Assembly: GCA_008501825.1 (NCBI GenBank)
Contig: QQUA01000004.1
Span: 248,001 to 312,000 of the forward strand
Direction: 5' to 3'
Length of the DNA: 64,000 nt
Origin: Planctomycetota bacterium
GTDB taxonomy: Bacteria; Planctomycetota; UBA1135
Shown: piece by piece, positions 17,301 through 26,181 of the stretch
How positions within the stretch are numbered: position 1 is the first letter of the stretch
Layout: each line of letters opens with the position of its first letter
Notes under the pieces: generated by a model
Database searches by the model: none
What the model saw: only the letters and a program-made list of their open reading frames with translations
Told to the model about the DNA's origin: nothing
Translations under genes and position numbers: made by a program

Positions 17301-18652
17301 CCTTCGTGGCTGCCCAGGCCATCGGCATCACGCCAGGGACTTCTGCCGATTCCTGGCCAAATCCGGAGCATGCCGAACAAGGCCCGGAGAAATATCCAGG
17401 CGCCGGTAACCGCCCATACCCAAGCATATGCCTGGGGATGGCCGGTGGGAATCAGAAGCAACAACCCTATCCCACAAATCGTGGCCAACGTCATGACTTT
17501 GCGCAGATAGGCGAAGTCTCGAGTTCCCCAATGAATGCCGTCGGTAACGAAACTCAATGAATTCAACGGCTGACTCAAGGCGGCCCAAACCCAAGCTCCA
17601 TGGAACCAAGGTCGGGCTTCTTCCGGTACAAACCAAGGCAAGAATAAGGGTTCTCCCAGCAGCATGACGGCAGTCAAGACAAAACCGGTGGCCAAACTCC
17701 AGCGGCAAGCCAAAGCGGCTACCTGCTTCGCTACTGCAAAGCGGTTTGCGCCCAAGAAATACCCGACCAGGCTTTGAGCGCTGGCGGCAAAGGCGTCCAA
17801 TACCAAAGCGGTGAAGAACCAAACCTGGCGTATGCTTTGGTGGGCGGCGCCCGCTCCAGGGTCTATTTGATTGGCCACTCGGGTTGCGAATAAAAGGAAC
17901 AAGCTCAATAAACCGGTGCGGAGAAACAAATCCCCTCCCACCCGCAACAAAGCCGGAGCCCCGCGAAAGCGCAGCATCGGTGCCCCAAGCTGTCGACCGA
18001 CCGCCCAGAAACTCAAGCCGGCTCCAAACCATTGGCTAAAGGTGGAGGCCCAGGCGGCACCTGCGATGCCGAAAGCTGGAACCGGCCCCCAACCGAAGAT
18101 CAACAAGCGATCCAACAATATGTTCAACAAGTTCAGGGCCACGGCAATGACCAATGGGATCTGCATGCATTGCAATCCGCGCAAGGTGCCGAAGCCGGCC
18201 ATGATCATTAAAACCGCCGGCGCTCCCATCAAGCGGATGCCCATGTACTCCCGGGCAGCTTGCAGGACTTCGCCTTCCGCCCCCAAGGCCCTGGCTGCAG
18301 GAGTCAAGACGAAAAAAGCCGCCAGGCAAAGAACCACGCCGAAAGCGGCGGCCAGGAAAAAGGCTAAATAGCTCCTTTCACGAGCTTGATCCTTGCGTCC
18401 AGCTCCGTACGCCAAGGCAACTTCGGTTTGCGTTCCGATGCCGAGGAAATTGAAAATCCAAAATATCGAGGAAAGGGCAATGGTGCCCACTCCAAGCCCG
18501 GCCAAAGGCACGGTACCCAGGGAGGCCACAAAAGCCGTGTCCACCATCCCGGTTACCGGTTCGGCAATAAGGGAAAGAAGCACCGGGACGGCAAGGGCCA
18601 ACAAAGTCCTGCGCGGCCTTTGCTCGAACGGATGGGGACGGGCGGAGCTCAT
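17297..18652 (-). CDS. MATE family efflux transporter
   Basis: 451 residues with 12 predicted membrane helices. The N-terminal segment LALAVPVLLSLIAEPVTGMVDTAFVASLGTVPLAGLGVG is the typical MatE start (P in TM1, D-x-A-x-V). GTQTEVALAYGAGRKDQA matches the first cytoplasmic loop, and the second half repeats the fold (RQVWFFTALVLDAFAASAQSLVGYFLGAN). It resembles the DinF branch, which exports cationic drugs or metabolites by Na+ or H+ antiport. It is monocistronic by position, divergent from the DUF1592 gene and overlapping the GNAT gene end by 4 bp. Confidence 0.93.
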   Translation of the reverse strand: MSSARPHPFEQRPRRTLLALAVPVLLSLIAEPVTGMVDTAFVASLGTVPLAGLGVGTIALSSIFWIFNFLGIGTQTEVALAYGAGRKDQARERSYLAFFLAAAFGVVLCLAAFFVLTPAARALGAEGEVLQAAREYMGIRLMGAPAVLMIMAGFGTLRGLQCMQIPLVIAVALNLLNILLDRLLIFGWGPVPAFGIAGAAWASTFSQWFGAGLSFWAVGRQLGAPMLRFRGAPALLRVGGDLFLRTGLLSLFLLFATRVANQIDPGAGAAHQSIRQVWFFTALVLDAFAASAQSLVGYFLGANRFAVAKQVAALACRWSLATGFVLTAVMLLGEPLFLPWFVPEEARPWFHGAWVWAALSQPLNSLSFVTDGIHWGTRDFAYLRKVMTLATICGIGLLLLIPTGHPQAYAWVWAVTGAWIFLRALFGMLRIWPGIGRSPWRDADGLGSHEG

Positions 18653-18753
18653 GCTCGGTGCCTTCGGAGGCGGTAAGCCAGAAGACTCTATCCCGATTCG
18701 ACGCCGGCGGGTCGAACCGGGGACGATGCCGCGGCATGTTAGATTAGTTGAGC

Positions 18754-21030
18754 ATGTCCGGCTCCCTTCAAGCCGCCTTGTTTTGGGCCTTCCTCCTGCT
18801 GTCGAGTTCGAATTTCACCGTCGAGGCAGCTAGTCAGCAAGGGGAACCAAGCTCGAAAGCGCCGTCCCAAGATCCGATCCTGAATCGGTACTGTTTGGAA
18901 TGCCATTCCGGGGACAAGCCGAAAGCCGGCCTGGATCTTTCCCAAGGCATTCCCAACGCCGCTCCGGATTCAGAATTTGCCGAGATCTGGCGGGAACGAA
19001 TCGGTTTAAGAGAGATGCCGCCTGCCGCTTATGCTCAGCCCACCGAGGCGGAGCGGCAAACTCTACTGGCCTGGTTTAGCCATGCTGACAAAAATGCCGA
19101 ACTTGCCGATCCCGGCCCTCCGGTGCTACGGCGATTGAACAATGCGGAGTATCGCAACGCGGTCCGGGACATATTTCGAGTCGACTTTCCGGCCCATGAA
19201 TTTTTTCCTCCGGATGCAGTCGGTTTTGGATTCGACACCGTAGCGGAAAGCCAAAGTCTTTCCGATTTGGCCTTGGAAAGATACTTGGAAGCGGCCGAAC
19301 AAATCGTTGCCACCGCCTTCGTATTGGAAGATCCGAACCGCCCTGCGGTCCGCTCCTTTGAGCCGGAAGACTTTAGCGGTAGTGGACAAATCCGCCGTTT
19401 CGGACTTCATTTCACTACCCGGGGAAGCGCCCACCTGAAGTACGAATTTCCAAGAGCCGGAGATTACCTTTTTCGGGTTCAGGCTTCCGGAGATCAAGCT
19501 GGCCCGGATCCATGTTTCATGGACCTTCATTTGGACGGCCAAAGACTGCATCGATTCGAAGTACGCCAAAATCGAGATCAACCGGAGTGGTTTAGCCTGC
19601 GTCAAAAAGTTGAGGGCGGCCGACGCCGCCTCAGTCTTTCTTTCGTCAACGACTACTACCATCCCGATCATCCGGATCGAAGTCAGCGAGATCGCAACCT
19701 ATGGATTCAAAGGGTGGAAATCGTCGGCCCCATCGACCCAATTCCCCAAACTTCTTTCCAAACCCAACTCTTCCAGACTTTCGGGCCCGAACTCAAAGGA
19801 AAGCGCAAGCGAGCGATTCTTCGTCATTTGGCAGAAAGAGCTTGGCGCCGGCCGGTAACCACTCCAGAAGTTGCCCGCCTTGAACAATTGGCACCGAGAG
19901 ATGTCGATTTCACCAACAGCATCGCCCTGGCCTGCCAGGCTATCTTGATCTCTCCGCATTTTCTGTTTCGATTGGAGTCGGACCCGGTGGATTCCGAAGA
20001 GATTCGGCAATTAAACGGCTATGAAATGGCCTCTCGCCTGTCCTTTTTCCTTTGGTCAACCACGCCTGACCCACAACTTCATCAAGCCGCGGCTGCTGGG
20101 GAACTACAAACCGAAGCCGGCCTCCGAAAGCAAGTGCAACGCATGCTGCTCCATCCGAAGTCACGGGAGTTGGCCCGCAACTTCGGGTCCCAGTGGTTGC
20201 AACTTCGAAGCCTGGAGCACAAAGAGGTCGACCCAGATCTCTTTCCGGAGTTTGACCAAACCTTGCGCCAGGCGATGGTGGAGGAAAGCTTGACCTTGTT
20301 CGAAGTCATCATCCGATCCAGACGAAACGTATATGAGTTGCTTGATGCGGATTACACTTATGTCAACGAAGCCCTGGCTTCTTTATATGGAATGCCCGAA
20401 GTCAAGGGAACACAAATGCGAAGGGTCAGCTTGAAAGATCAACCTCGCCGCGGCCTTTTGACCCACGCGGGAATTTTGACTTTGACTTCTCAGCCAAATC
20501 GCACCTCACCGGTGAAGAGAGGTCTATGGGTGCTGGATAACTTGCTGGGCACCCCTCCTCCCCCTCCGCCGCCGAATACGCCGGCTTTGGATGAGGGAGA
20601 TAGCGTGATCCAGGCGGCTTCTTTGCGGGAAAGACTTGCCCAACATCGACAGGATCCGGCCTGCGCCGCATGTCACGACAGCATGGATCCGCTCGGTTTG
20701 GGATTGGAAAACTTCGATCCGCTTGGGCGCTGGCGCGATCAAGATGGATCTCACCCAATCGACGCTTCCGGCGAACTCCCGGATGGCCGCCGCTTCCAAG
20801 GTCCTTTGGATTTGATCGCTATATTGCAACGGGATCCTGCCTTTTTACATTGCTTGACCGAAAAGCTGTACGTCTATGCCCTGGGCCGGGGAGTACAAGC
20901 CAGTGACGGGCCGATCTTGGATCAAATCCTGGCCGGACTGAATCCCCAAAAACCGACTTTTGCGGATATGGTGGAAGGAATCATTCTGTCCCCGGCCTTT
21001 CGCTTCCGCCGGGTGGAGCAAAGACCATGA
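18754..21030 (+). CDS. Secreted DUF1592-family protein with two CXXCH haem motifs
   Basis: 758 residues from the ATG at 18754 (the frame also opens with TTG at 18748). After a signal peptide comes a cytochrome-like CLECH at 47-51, then in family order a DUF1587 block (LRRLNNAEYRNAVRDIF), DUF1595 (LRHLAERAWRRPVTTPE), DUF1592 (LNGYEMASRLSFFLWST), DUF1588 with GLLTHAGILTLTSQPNRTSPVKRG and a second CAACH, and DUF1585 at the end. Such proteins are plentiful in Planctomycetota and are thought to be periplasmic; their reaction is not established. Two c-type haems are likely. The stop overlaps the DUF1552 start (ATGA), which fits the usual cotranscribed pair. Confidence 0.9.
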   Translation: MSGSLQAALFWAFLLLSSSNFTVEAASQQGEPSSKAPSQDPILNRYCLECHSGDKPKAGLDLSQGIPNAAPDSEFAEIWRERIGLREMPPAAYAQPTEAERQTLLAWFSHADKNAELADPGPPVLRRLNNAEYRNAVRDIFRVDFPAHEFFPPDAVGFGFDTVAESQSLSDLALERYLEAAEQIVATAFVLEDPNRPAVRSFEPEDFSGSGQIRRFGLHFTTRGSAHLKYEFPRAGDYLFRVQASGDQAGPDPCFMDLHLDGQRLHRFEVRQNRDQPEWFSLRQKVEGGRRRLSLSFVNDYYHPDHPDRSQRDRNLWIQRVEIVGPIDPIPQTSFQTQLFQTFGPELKGKRKRAILRHLAERAWRRPVTTPEVARLEQLAPRDVDFTNSIALACQAILISPHFLFRLESDPVDSEEIRQLNGYEMASRLSFFLWSTTPDPQLHQAAAAGELQTEAGLRKQVQRMLLHPKSRELARNFGSQWLQLRSLEHKEVDPDLFPEFDQTLRQAMVEESLTLFEVIIRSRRNVYELLDADYTYVNEALASLYGMPEVKGTQMRRVSLKDQPRRGLLTHAGILTLTSQPNRTSPVKRGLWVLDNLLGTPPPPPPPNTPALDEGDSVIQAASLRERLAQHRQDPACAACHDSMDPLGLGLENFDPLGRWRDQDGSHPIDASGELPDGRRFQGPLDLIAILQRDPAFLHCLTEKLYVYALGRGVQASDGPILDQILAGLNPQKPTFADMVEGIILSPAFRFRRVEQRP

Positions 21031-22382
21031 AGCCGAAAGTCCTGAGCCGTCGCACTGTTCTTCGAGGTTTCGGAACCGCCTTGGCTTTGCCGTTTTTGGA
21101 CGCCATGTTGCCTGCGGCCGGGAGTATGCGGCCTGCGGCAAAAACCCGCCGCTTACTTTATCTCTACGTCCCAAATGGCATTCACATGCCGGCTTGGACT
21201 CCGTCGGAGCTGGGTTCTTCCTTTGCTTTGCCCCCTCTGCTGCAACCGCTTTCTCCCTTCCGCAACAAGTTTTCCGTACTCAGCGGTTTGACTCACGACA
21301 AAGCGCGGGCCAACGGCGACGGCCCCGGAGACCACGCCCGGGCAGCTGCCGTGTTTTTGACCGGCATTCAACCTTTAAAAACCGAGGGCAAGGTCCGCCT
21401 CGGCCGTTCCGCCGACCAAGTTGTAGCCGTCCAAATCGGCGATCGCACCCGCTTCCGCTCCTTGCAATTGGGCTGCGAACCTGGAATTTTGGCTGGACAA
21501 TGCGATTCCGGTTATGCCTGTGCCTACTCCGGGCACATTTCCTGGTTTTCCGAAACCACTCCGGCCAGTAAAGAAACCCATCCCCGTAAAATCTTCGATC
21601 GCCTGTTTCGCGGCGGCCAAGATGCGGAAGCTTGGGCGGCTCAAGCAGAGCGCCGTCAGCGGAGAAGAAGCCTGCTGGATTATGTCCACGAAGAAGCCGG
21701 CCGCTTGCGCCGGCAACTCGGCCACGAAGATCGCCGCAAAATGGAAGAGTATTTGGAAGGGGTCCGCGAATTGGAACGGCGGATGGATTTCGCCGATCGC
21801 GAACTCGCCGAAGCCGTGGGAGAAGAACACCGGCCCTCGGGGATTCCGGTTAAGTTCGGCGATTATCTGGAAACGATGGCCGATTTATTGGTTTTGGCCT
21901 TGCGCAGTGACGCTACCCGGGTAGCCACTTGGATGTTCGCCAACGAAGGAAGCAATCGAACCTATCCTGAACTCGACATTCGAGACGGCCATCACAGCCT
22001 CAGCCATCACGGAAAAGACAAAGAAAAGCAGGCCAAGATCCAGCGTATCAACCAACTTCACTTGGAAAAATTCGCCTACTTCCTCGCCGCGATGGAAGCG
22101 GCAAAGGATTCCCAAGGAAGTCTGCTGGATCAAAGCATGATCGTATTCGGTAGCGCCATTGCCGATGGAAACCGCCATAACCACGATAATCTTCCGGTTT
22201 TGTTGGCCGGCGGTGGCTGCGGTTCGTTTCAGCACGGCCGTCACCTGCGTTTTCCGAAGGAAACGCCGTTGAATAATTTGCACATGAGTTTGCTGGAGGC
22301 TATGGGGGTTCCTCAGGAGGAGTTTGGAGATGGGAAGGGCCCCCTCCTGAAACTGGCACAAAGCATTGGAGGTAATTTTTAA
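21027..22382 (+). CDS. Tat-exported DUF1552 protein, last codons supplied by an insertion sequence
   Basis: 451 residues. The N-terminus carries a twin-arginine signal (SRRTVLRGFGTALALPFLDAM). The rest is DUF1552-like: LYLYVPNGIHMPAWTP, LSGLTHDKARANGDGPGDHARA, QLGCEP, and near the end PLNNLHMSLLEAMGVPQEEFGDG. These proteins are encoded with DUF1592 proteins and share the unexplained alkaline-phosphatase-like or DUF1501-like setting. The reading frame crosses into the left inverted repeat of the IS at 22349, so roughly the last 11 residues (ending KLAQSIGGNF) and the TAA come from the element. Relatives normally end shortly after the FGDxxG motif, so the protein probably still folds. ATGA overlap with the DUF1592 gene. 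Confidence 0.88.
   Translation: MKPKVLSRRTVLRGFGTALALPFLDAMLPAAGSMRPAAKTRRLLYLYVPNGIHMPAWTPSELGSSFALPPLLQPLSPFRNKFSVLSGLTHDKARANGDGPGDHARAAAVFLTGIQPLKTEGKVRLGRSADQVVAVQIGDRTRFRSLQLGCEPGILAGQCDSGYACAYSGHISWFSETTPASKETHPRKIFDRLFRGGQDAEAWAAQAERRQRRRSLLDYVHEEAGRLRRQLGHEDRRKMEEYLEGVRELERRMDFADRELAEAVGEEHRPSGIPVKFGDYLETMADLLVLALRSDATRVATWMFANEGSNRTYPELDIRDGHHSLSHHGKDKEKQAKIQRINQLHLEKFAYFLAAMEAAKDSQGSLLDQSMIVFGSAIADGNRHNHDNLPVLLAGGGCGSFQHGRHLRFPKETPLNNLHMSLLEAMGVPQEEFGDGKGPLLKLAQSIGGNF
22349..22374. repeat. Left terminal inverted repeat of the IS
   Basis: Begins GAAACTGGCACAAA and ends ATTGGAGGTA. It is read as coding DNA by the DUF1552 frame. It pairs with 23462-23487 except for two central bases. 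Confidence 0.88.
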
Positions 22383-22453
22383 GCCTCCGGCGTAACCAAA
22401 GCCGCCTCAAGCCGTCTGCCTAGCCGAACCCTTTTCTTTCGGAGGCACCGGCG

Positions 22454-23473
22454 ATGCCGCGTTTTCAACCCCCGCACTGCCCCTGGGACGCCTGTCCCAG
22501 CCGCACCGATTCCGTCCCCTTCCGCTTTCAAAAACGAGGCTTCTACAGCGGCCGCCAGCAACGCAGAATCCAGCGCTTTTGGTGCCACGGCTGCCGCCGT
22601 TCCTTCTCGTCGCAAAGCTTCAAGTTCCACTATCGCCTGAAGTACGGCCGGCTCCATCTCGACTTCTGGCCGCTGGTGGTGAGCAAAGTCACCCTGCGAC
22701 AAAGCGCTCGCATGCTGGGAGTGGATCGCCGCACCTTGGCCGACCGCCTGTTGCGCATGGGCGAACACGCTCGCCGCTTCCATCGCTTGCGATTACAGGA
22801 GGTGGCCGCTCGAGGCGGGCTGCCGGGAGTGTTTCAACTGGATGAGTTGGAAACCTTCGAAACCGACCGCAGACTGCAGCCGGTGACCGTTCCGGTGCTG
22901 ATCCACCGTGCCAAGTATTTCGTCGTTCACCTGACCGCCGGCACCTTGCCCTGCCGGGGATCGCTCCCTCCACGGTTACAAAAGAAGAAGGAGGAACGGG
23001 AGAAACTGTTCGGCAAGAGACGCTCGCAGTCGCGGCAAGGAGTGGAAGCATGCTTGCAGGCTTTGAAGGAGGTCTTGCCTCCAAGGCAGCCGGCGGTACT
23101 ACAAAGCGATCGCAAGAAGATCTATCCCAGCGTCTTGAAATCGGTGTTTGGAGCGGCAGGTTTCCAGCACCTGCAGGAGTGCTCCAAGCGCAAGCGGGAT
23201 CGAGGCAACCCGCTGTTTCCGATCAACCACACCCTGGCCCAGATGCGGGACAACCTCTCCCGGCTGGTGCGTCGCAACTGGGGCCACTCCAAGAAGCGGA
23301 GTTGGCTGCGGCTGCACATGTGGCTGTGGCTTTTGTGGCGCAACTACGTGCGGCCGATCACCGCCGAGGGCGAGCCCCCGACTCCGGGGATGTTGCTGGG
23401 GGTGACCTCTCGGCGTTGGACCGCCAGGGAACTGTTTCGGTGGAGGATCTTTTCTTCCTCCTACCTCCAATAG
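22454..23473 (+). CDS. IS transposase with zinc ribbon and DDE-like core
   Basis: 339 residues. The N-terminal zinc ribbon has CPWDAC (9-14) and CHGC about 30 residues later; a helix-turn-helix follows (VTLRQSARMLGVDRRTLADRLLRMG). The catalytic-type region has FQLDELETFE, matching the first Asp of IS1-like transposases, and LQSDRKKIYPSVLKSVFG with a second Asp. A C-terminal stretch INHTLAQMRDNLSRLVRRNWGHSKK precedes an aromatic helix. GGAGG lies 8 nt before the ATG. The stop is inside the right inverted repeat. The frame is intact, so the element may be active. The third catalytic residue was not assigned with certainty. Confidence 0.8.
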   Translation: MPRFQPPHCPWDACPSRTDSVPFRFQKRGFYSGRQQRRIQRFWCHGCRRSFSSQSFKFHYRLKYGRLHLDFWPLVVSKVTLRQSARMLGVDRRTLADRLLRMGEHARRFHRLRLQEVAARGGLPGVFQLDELETFETDRRLQPVTVPVLIHRAKYFVVHLTAGTLPCRGSLPPRLQKKKEEREKLFGKRRSQSRQGVEACLQALKEVLPPRQPAVLQSDRKKIYPSVLKSVFGAAGFQHLQECSKRKRDRGNPLFPINHTLAQMRDNLSRLVRRNWGHSKKRSWLRLHMWLWLLWRNYVRPITAEGEPPTPGMLLGVTSRRWTARELFRWRIFSSSYLQ

Positions 23474-23487
23474 TTTGTGCCAGTTTC
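23462..23487. repeat. Right terminal inverted repeat of the IS
   Basis: Begins TACCTCCAAT and ends TTTGTGCCAGTTTC, the reverse complement of the left repeat with two differences. The transposase stop codon TAG is at 23471-23473 inside it. Confidence 0.88.
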
Positions 23488-23575
23488 GGGGAAATCGCTA
23501 TTGTTAGCGAATTCTGCGCCTTCCCACCCCCATTGAGGAAGGGCACCCAAGTTTTTCCCCGCCGCCGCAGCCGTC

Positions 23576-25258
23576 ATGCCCAAGCTCATCGAGTGTGTTC
23601 CCAATTTCAGCGAAGGTCGAGACCTTGCGGTCATCCGGCAGATTACCGATCAGATCGAGACCGTCGACGGAGTCAAGTTACTGGACGTAGACCCCGGGGC
23701 AGCGACCAACCGAACGGTGGTCACCTTCGTCGGTGAACCGGAGGCGGTGATCGAAGCCGCAGTCCGGGCCGGACGGAAGGCGGCGGACCTTATCGACATG
23801 AGCAAGCATCAGGGCGAGCATCCGCGGTTTGGTGCCATGGATGTTTGCCCGCTGGTGCCCATTGCCGGGATCACCATGGAAGAAACCGTTCAATATGCCC
23901 ATCAGTTGGCCAAACGCTTGGGAGAAGAGGTCGGTTTGACCATTTTCTGTTACGAGTTTGCTGCAACCAAACCGGAACGGAGCAACTTGGCCACGGTTCG
24001 GGCCGGTGAATACGAGGCCTTGCCGGACCGCTTGAAGGACCCCCAGTGGCAGCCGGACTTTGGACCGGCGGAGTTTCAAGCCAGGACCGGGGCTACGGCA
24101 GTCGGAGCCCGAAACTTTTTGGTGGCCTTCAACATAAACCTGAACACCACTTCCACCCGGCGAGCCAACGCGGTGGCGTTCGACGTCCGGGAACGTGGCC
24201 GCATCAAGCGCGAAGGCCACCCCTTGCTTGGTCCCAAGGTCACCGATGAAAACGGCAAGACGGTTTGGATACCAGGCTCTTTGAAGTGCGTGAAAGGCAT
24301 CGGCTGGTTCATCGAAGAATATGGCATTTGCCAAGTCTCCATGAACCTGACCGACATCAGCGTGACTTCGGTCCACGAAGCCTTTGATGAAACGAGTCGA
24401 AAAGCGGAAGCCCGAGGCATTCGGGTGACCGGTTCCGAGCTGGTGGGCCTGATTCCACTGCAAGCCATGTTGGACGCCGGCCGGTATTTCCTCCGCAAAC
24501 AAAAACGCTCTACCGGTGTTTCCGATCACGAACTCATCAAGATTGCGATCCGCTCCATGGGTTTGGACGAATTGAAGCCGTTCAAGCCGGAGGAAAAAAT
24601 TATTGAGTACATGATCGACGAAACCGCCGGCCGCCGGCTGGTGGACTTTTCCATTCGCGGCTTCGTGGAAGAAACCGCCTCGGAATCCAAAGCCCCTGGA
24701 GGCGGCTCGGTCGCCGCGACCTTAGGAGCCTTGGGCGCCGCCTTGGCCGCCATGGTGGCCAACCTTTCCAGCCACAAACGGGGCTGGGACGAGCGTTGGG
24801 AAGGTTACAGCGATTGGGCAGAGAAGGGAAAGGCCTGCTACCAAACTTTGCTGCGATTGGTAGACGAAGACACGGCCGCGTTCAACGCCATCGTCGATTC
24901 TTGGAAGCTACCTGACGCCACCGAGGCGGAAAAAGCTGCGAAAGAGGCCACCGTGCAAGCCGCAGTCCAGCGGGCTATCGAGGTCCCCTTCGAGGTCATG
25001 CAAGTCGCCTTGGAAAGTATGGAGGTGGCGGAAGCCATGGCGGAAACCGGCTTGGAGGCTTCCGTCTCCGATGCTGGAGTAGCCGCCCTGTGCGCCCGCA
25101 GTGCAGTCATGGGAGCTTACTTGAACGTTCGCATCAACGCCGGCGACTTGCAGGATGAAACGCTGCGAAACCAATTCTTGCAGCAGGGAGCCGACCTCCA
25201 GGCACAAGCTCAAGAACGGGAACAACGCATCCTGTCCTTGGTCGAAGGCAAGCTTTAA
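23576..25258 (+). CDS. ftcD: Glutamate formimidoyltransferase / formimidoyl-THF cyclodeaminase, bifunctional
   Basis: 560 residues, both enzyme halves fused as in animal FTCD. The transferase part (about 1-325) has VPNFSEGR (8-15), GEHPRFGAMDVCPL with the catalytic His82, and FNINLNT. The cyclodeaminase part (about 340-560) has SESKAPGGGSVAAT, the four-helix segment with LVDEDTAAF (acidic catalytic residue near 430-432) and SVSDAGVAALCARSA. It moves the formimino group from N-formiminoglutamate to tetrahydrofolate and releases ammonia to give methenyl-THF, closing histidine degradation. No hut genes lie next to it. It begins 88 bp after the IS right end, so its promoter region is partly IS-adjacent. 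Confidence 0.95.
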   Translation: MPKLIECVPNFSEGRDLAVIRQITDQIETVDGVKLLDVDPGAATNRTVVTFVGEPEAVIEAAVRAGRKAADLIDMSKHQGEHPRFGAMDVCPLVPIAGITMEETVQYAHQLAKRLGEEVGLTIFCYEFAATKPERSNLATVRAGEYEALPDRLKDPQWQPDFGPAEFQARTGATAVGARNFLVAFNINLNTTSTRRANAVAFDVRERGRIKREGHPLLGPKVTDENGKTVWIPGSLKCVKGIGWFIEEYGICQVSMNLTDISVTSVHEAFDETSRKAEARGIRVTGSELVGLIPLQAMLDAGRYFLRKQKRSTGVSDHELIKIAIRSMGLDELKPFKPEEKIIEYMIDETAGRRLVDFSIRGFVEETASESKAPGGGSVAATLGALGAALAAMVANLSSHKRGWDERWEGYSDWAEKGKACYQTLLRLVDEDTAAFNAIVDSWKLPDATEAEKAAKEATVQAAVQRAIEVPFEVMQVALESMEVAEAMAETGLEASVSDAGVAALCARSAVMGAYLNVRINAGDLQDETLRNQFLQQGADLQAQAQEREQRILSLVEGKL

Positions 25259-25295
25259 GTTCTGGCTCAGCTTCCCACCTGGCTTTGGATCGCTC

Positions 25296-26090
25296 CTAGA
25301 AACCGATCTGAAATCGGGTAGCCAAAAAATGCACTAGCCCGGGGGAGTGTTTGCCGACGAAGGCGCCAAAGCGCCCGTGTTTGGTAAATACGTACTCGCG
25401 CTTTCGCCGGTCAATGGCCTTGACCATCACCTTGGCGGCTCGATCGGCCGGCCACATCAATTTTTGCGGACGTCGATCCGGGAAATCGGGGTGATATACC
25501 CCTTGATTATCCACTTGCCCGATTTCGCTTTCCACGAATCCAGGATGGATCAAGGTACAACTGGTACCGGTACCGTGCAGTTCTTGAGCCAGGCATAAAC
25601 CGAAGGCTCGCACTGCCGCTTTAGAACTGCAATAAGGTGCATTGCCTCCGCCACTGAGAAAGGCCGCCACCGAAGCGATCAAAGCCAATCGCCCTTGGCG
25701 GACTTCCAGCAAAGGCAAGGCCAGGCGAACGGTGGTGATTAAACCAAAAAAGTTAACCTCGAATTGGCGCCGCCATTCTGCTTCGGAAAGTTTGGAAAAG
25801 GCGCCTCCGATCCCAATGCCAGCGTTGGCGATCGCCACGTCCAAACCACCGAATTGTTCCGCGATCCGATCCCGCGCCGACTCCATGCTAGGTAGAGAAG
25901 TGACGTCGGCGGGAAGGCACAGGGCCGTTCCTCCGGCAGCCTCCACCTCTTCTCCGACTTGCTCCAGCCGTTCGACCCGACGGCCGCTCAATGCGACCGA
26001 AGCACCGCGACGCCCGTATTCCAGTGCCAATGCTCGTCCGAGGCCACTTCCGGCGCCGGTAATCCAAATGAGGGGAGAAGAATTGCTCAT
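25296..26090 (-). CDS. Short-chain dehydrogenase/reductase (SDR)
   Basis: 264 residues from the ATG at 26090; the frame opens earlier with a TTG at 26099. Classical SDR motifs: nucleotide-binding GAGSGLG, the NAG strand end (IANAGIG), catalytic Ser in IASVAAF and YCSSK with Tyr and Lys, then HPGFVESEIG. GRRVERLEQ after strand 2 favours NADP(H). The substrate is unknown. It is divergent from the sulfatase gene (92 bp between starts) and convergent with ftcD. Confidence 0.92.
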   Translation of the reverse strand: MSNSSPLIWITGAGSGLGRALALEYGRRGASVALSGRRVERLEQVGEEVEAAGGTALCLPADVTSLPSMESARDRIAEQFGGLDVAIANAGIGIGGAFSKLSEAEWRRQFEVNFFGLITTVRLALPLLEVRQGRLALIASVAAFLSGGGNAPYCSSKAAVRAFGLCLAQELHGTGTSCTLIHPGFVESEIGQVDNQGVYHPDFPDRRPQKLMWPADRAAKVMVKAIDRRKREYVFTKHGRFGAFVGKHSPGLVHFLATRFQIGF

Positions 26091-26181
26091 GGTAGCCAAG
26101 GGGCCCTTCGGAAATCCTGCAACGCAAGCCGGAGGGGAAACCGGCGGTCGTCAGGACTTCCCGTGGGGATTAAGGTACTGC

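Larger units (their letters stand above)
22349..23487 (+). mobile_element. Insertion sequence, 1,139 bp, single transposase gene, 26-bp inverted repeats
   Basis: The ends are the imperfect inverted repeats at 22349-22374 and 23462-23487, which match at 24 of 26 positions. One gene fills the element; its stop codon lies inside the right repeat, a typical IS arrangement. No target duplication is visible: bases left of the element (CCCTCCT) and right of it (GGGGAAA) do not match. The element has entered the extreme 3' end of the DUF1552 gene. Its organisation resembles the IS1 and IS1595 groups, but family assignment needs a database comparison. Confidence 0.85.

Noticed and set aside
22383-22446. 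GCCTCCG/CGGAGGC inverted pair inside the IS
   Set aside because: Only 7 bp with a 50-nt loop and no T-run; the outer 26-bp repeats explain the element without it.
25642-26181. 5' extension of the sulfatase frame
   Set aside because: It is antisense to the SDR gene; the lipoprotein signal sequence fixes the sulfatase start at 26182.
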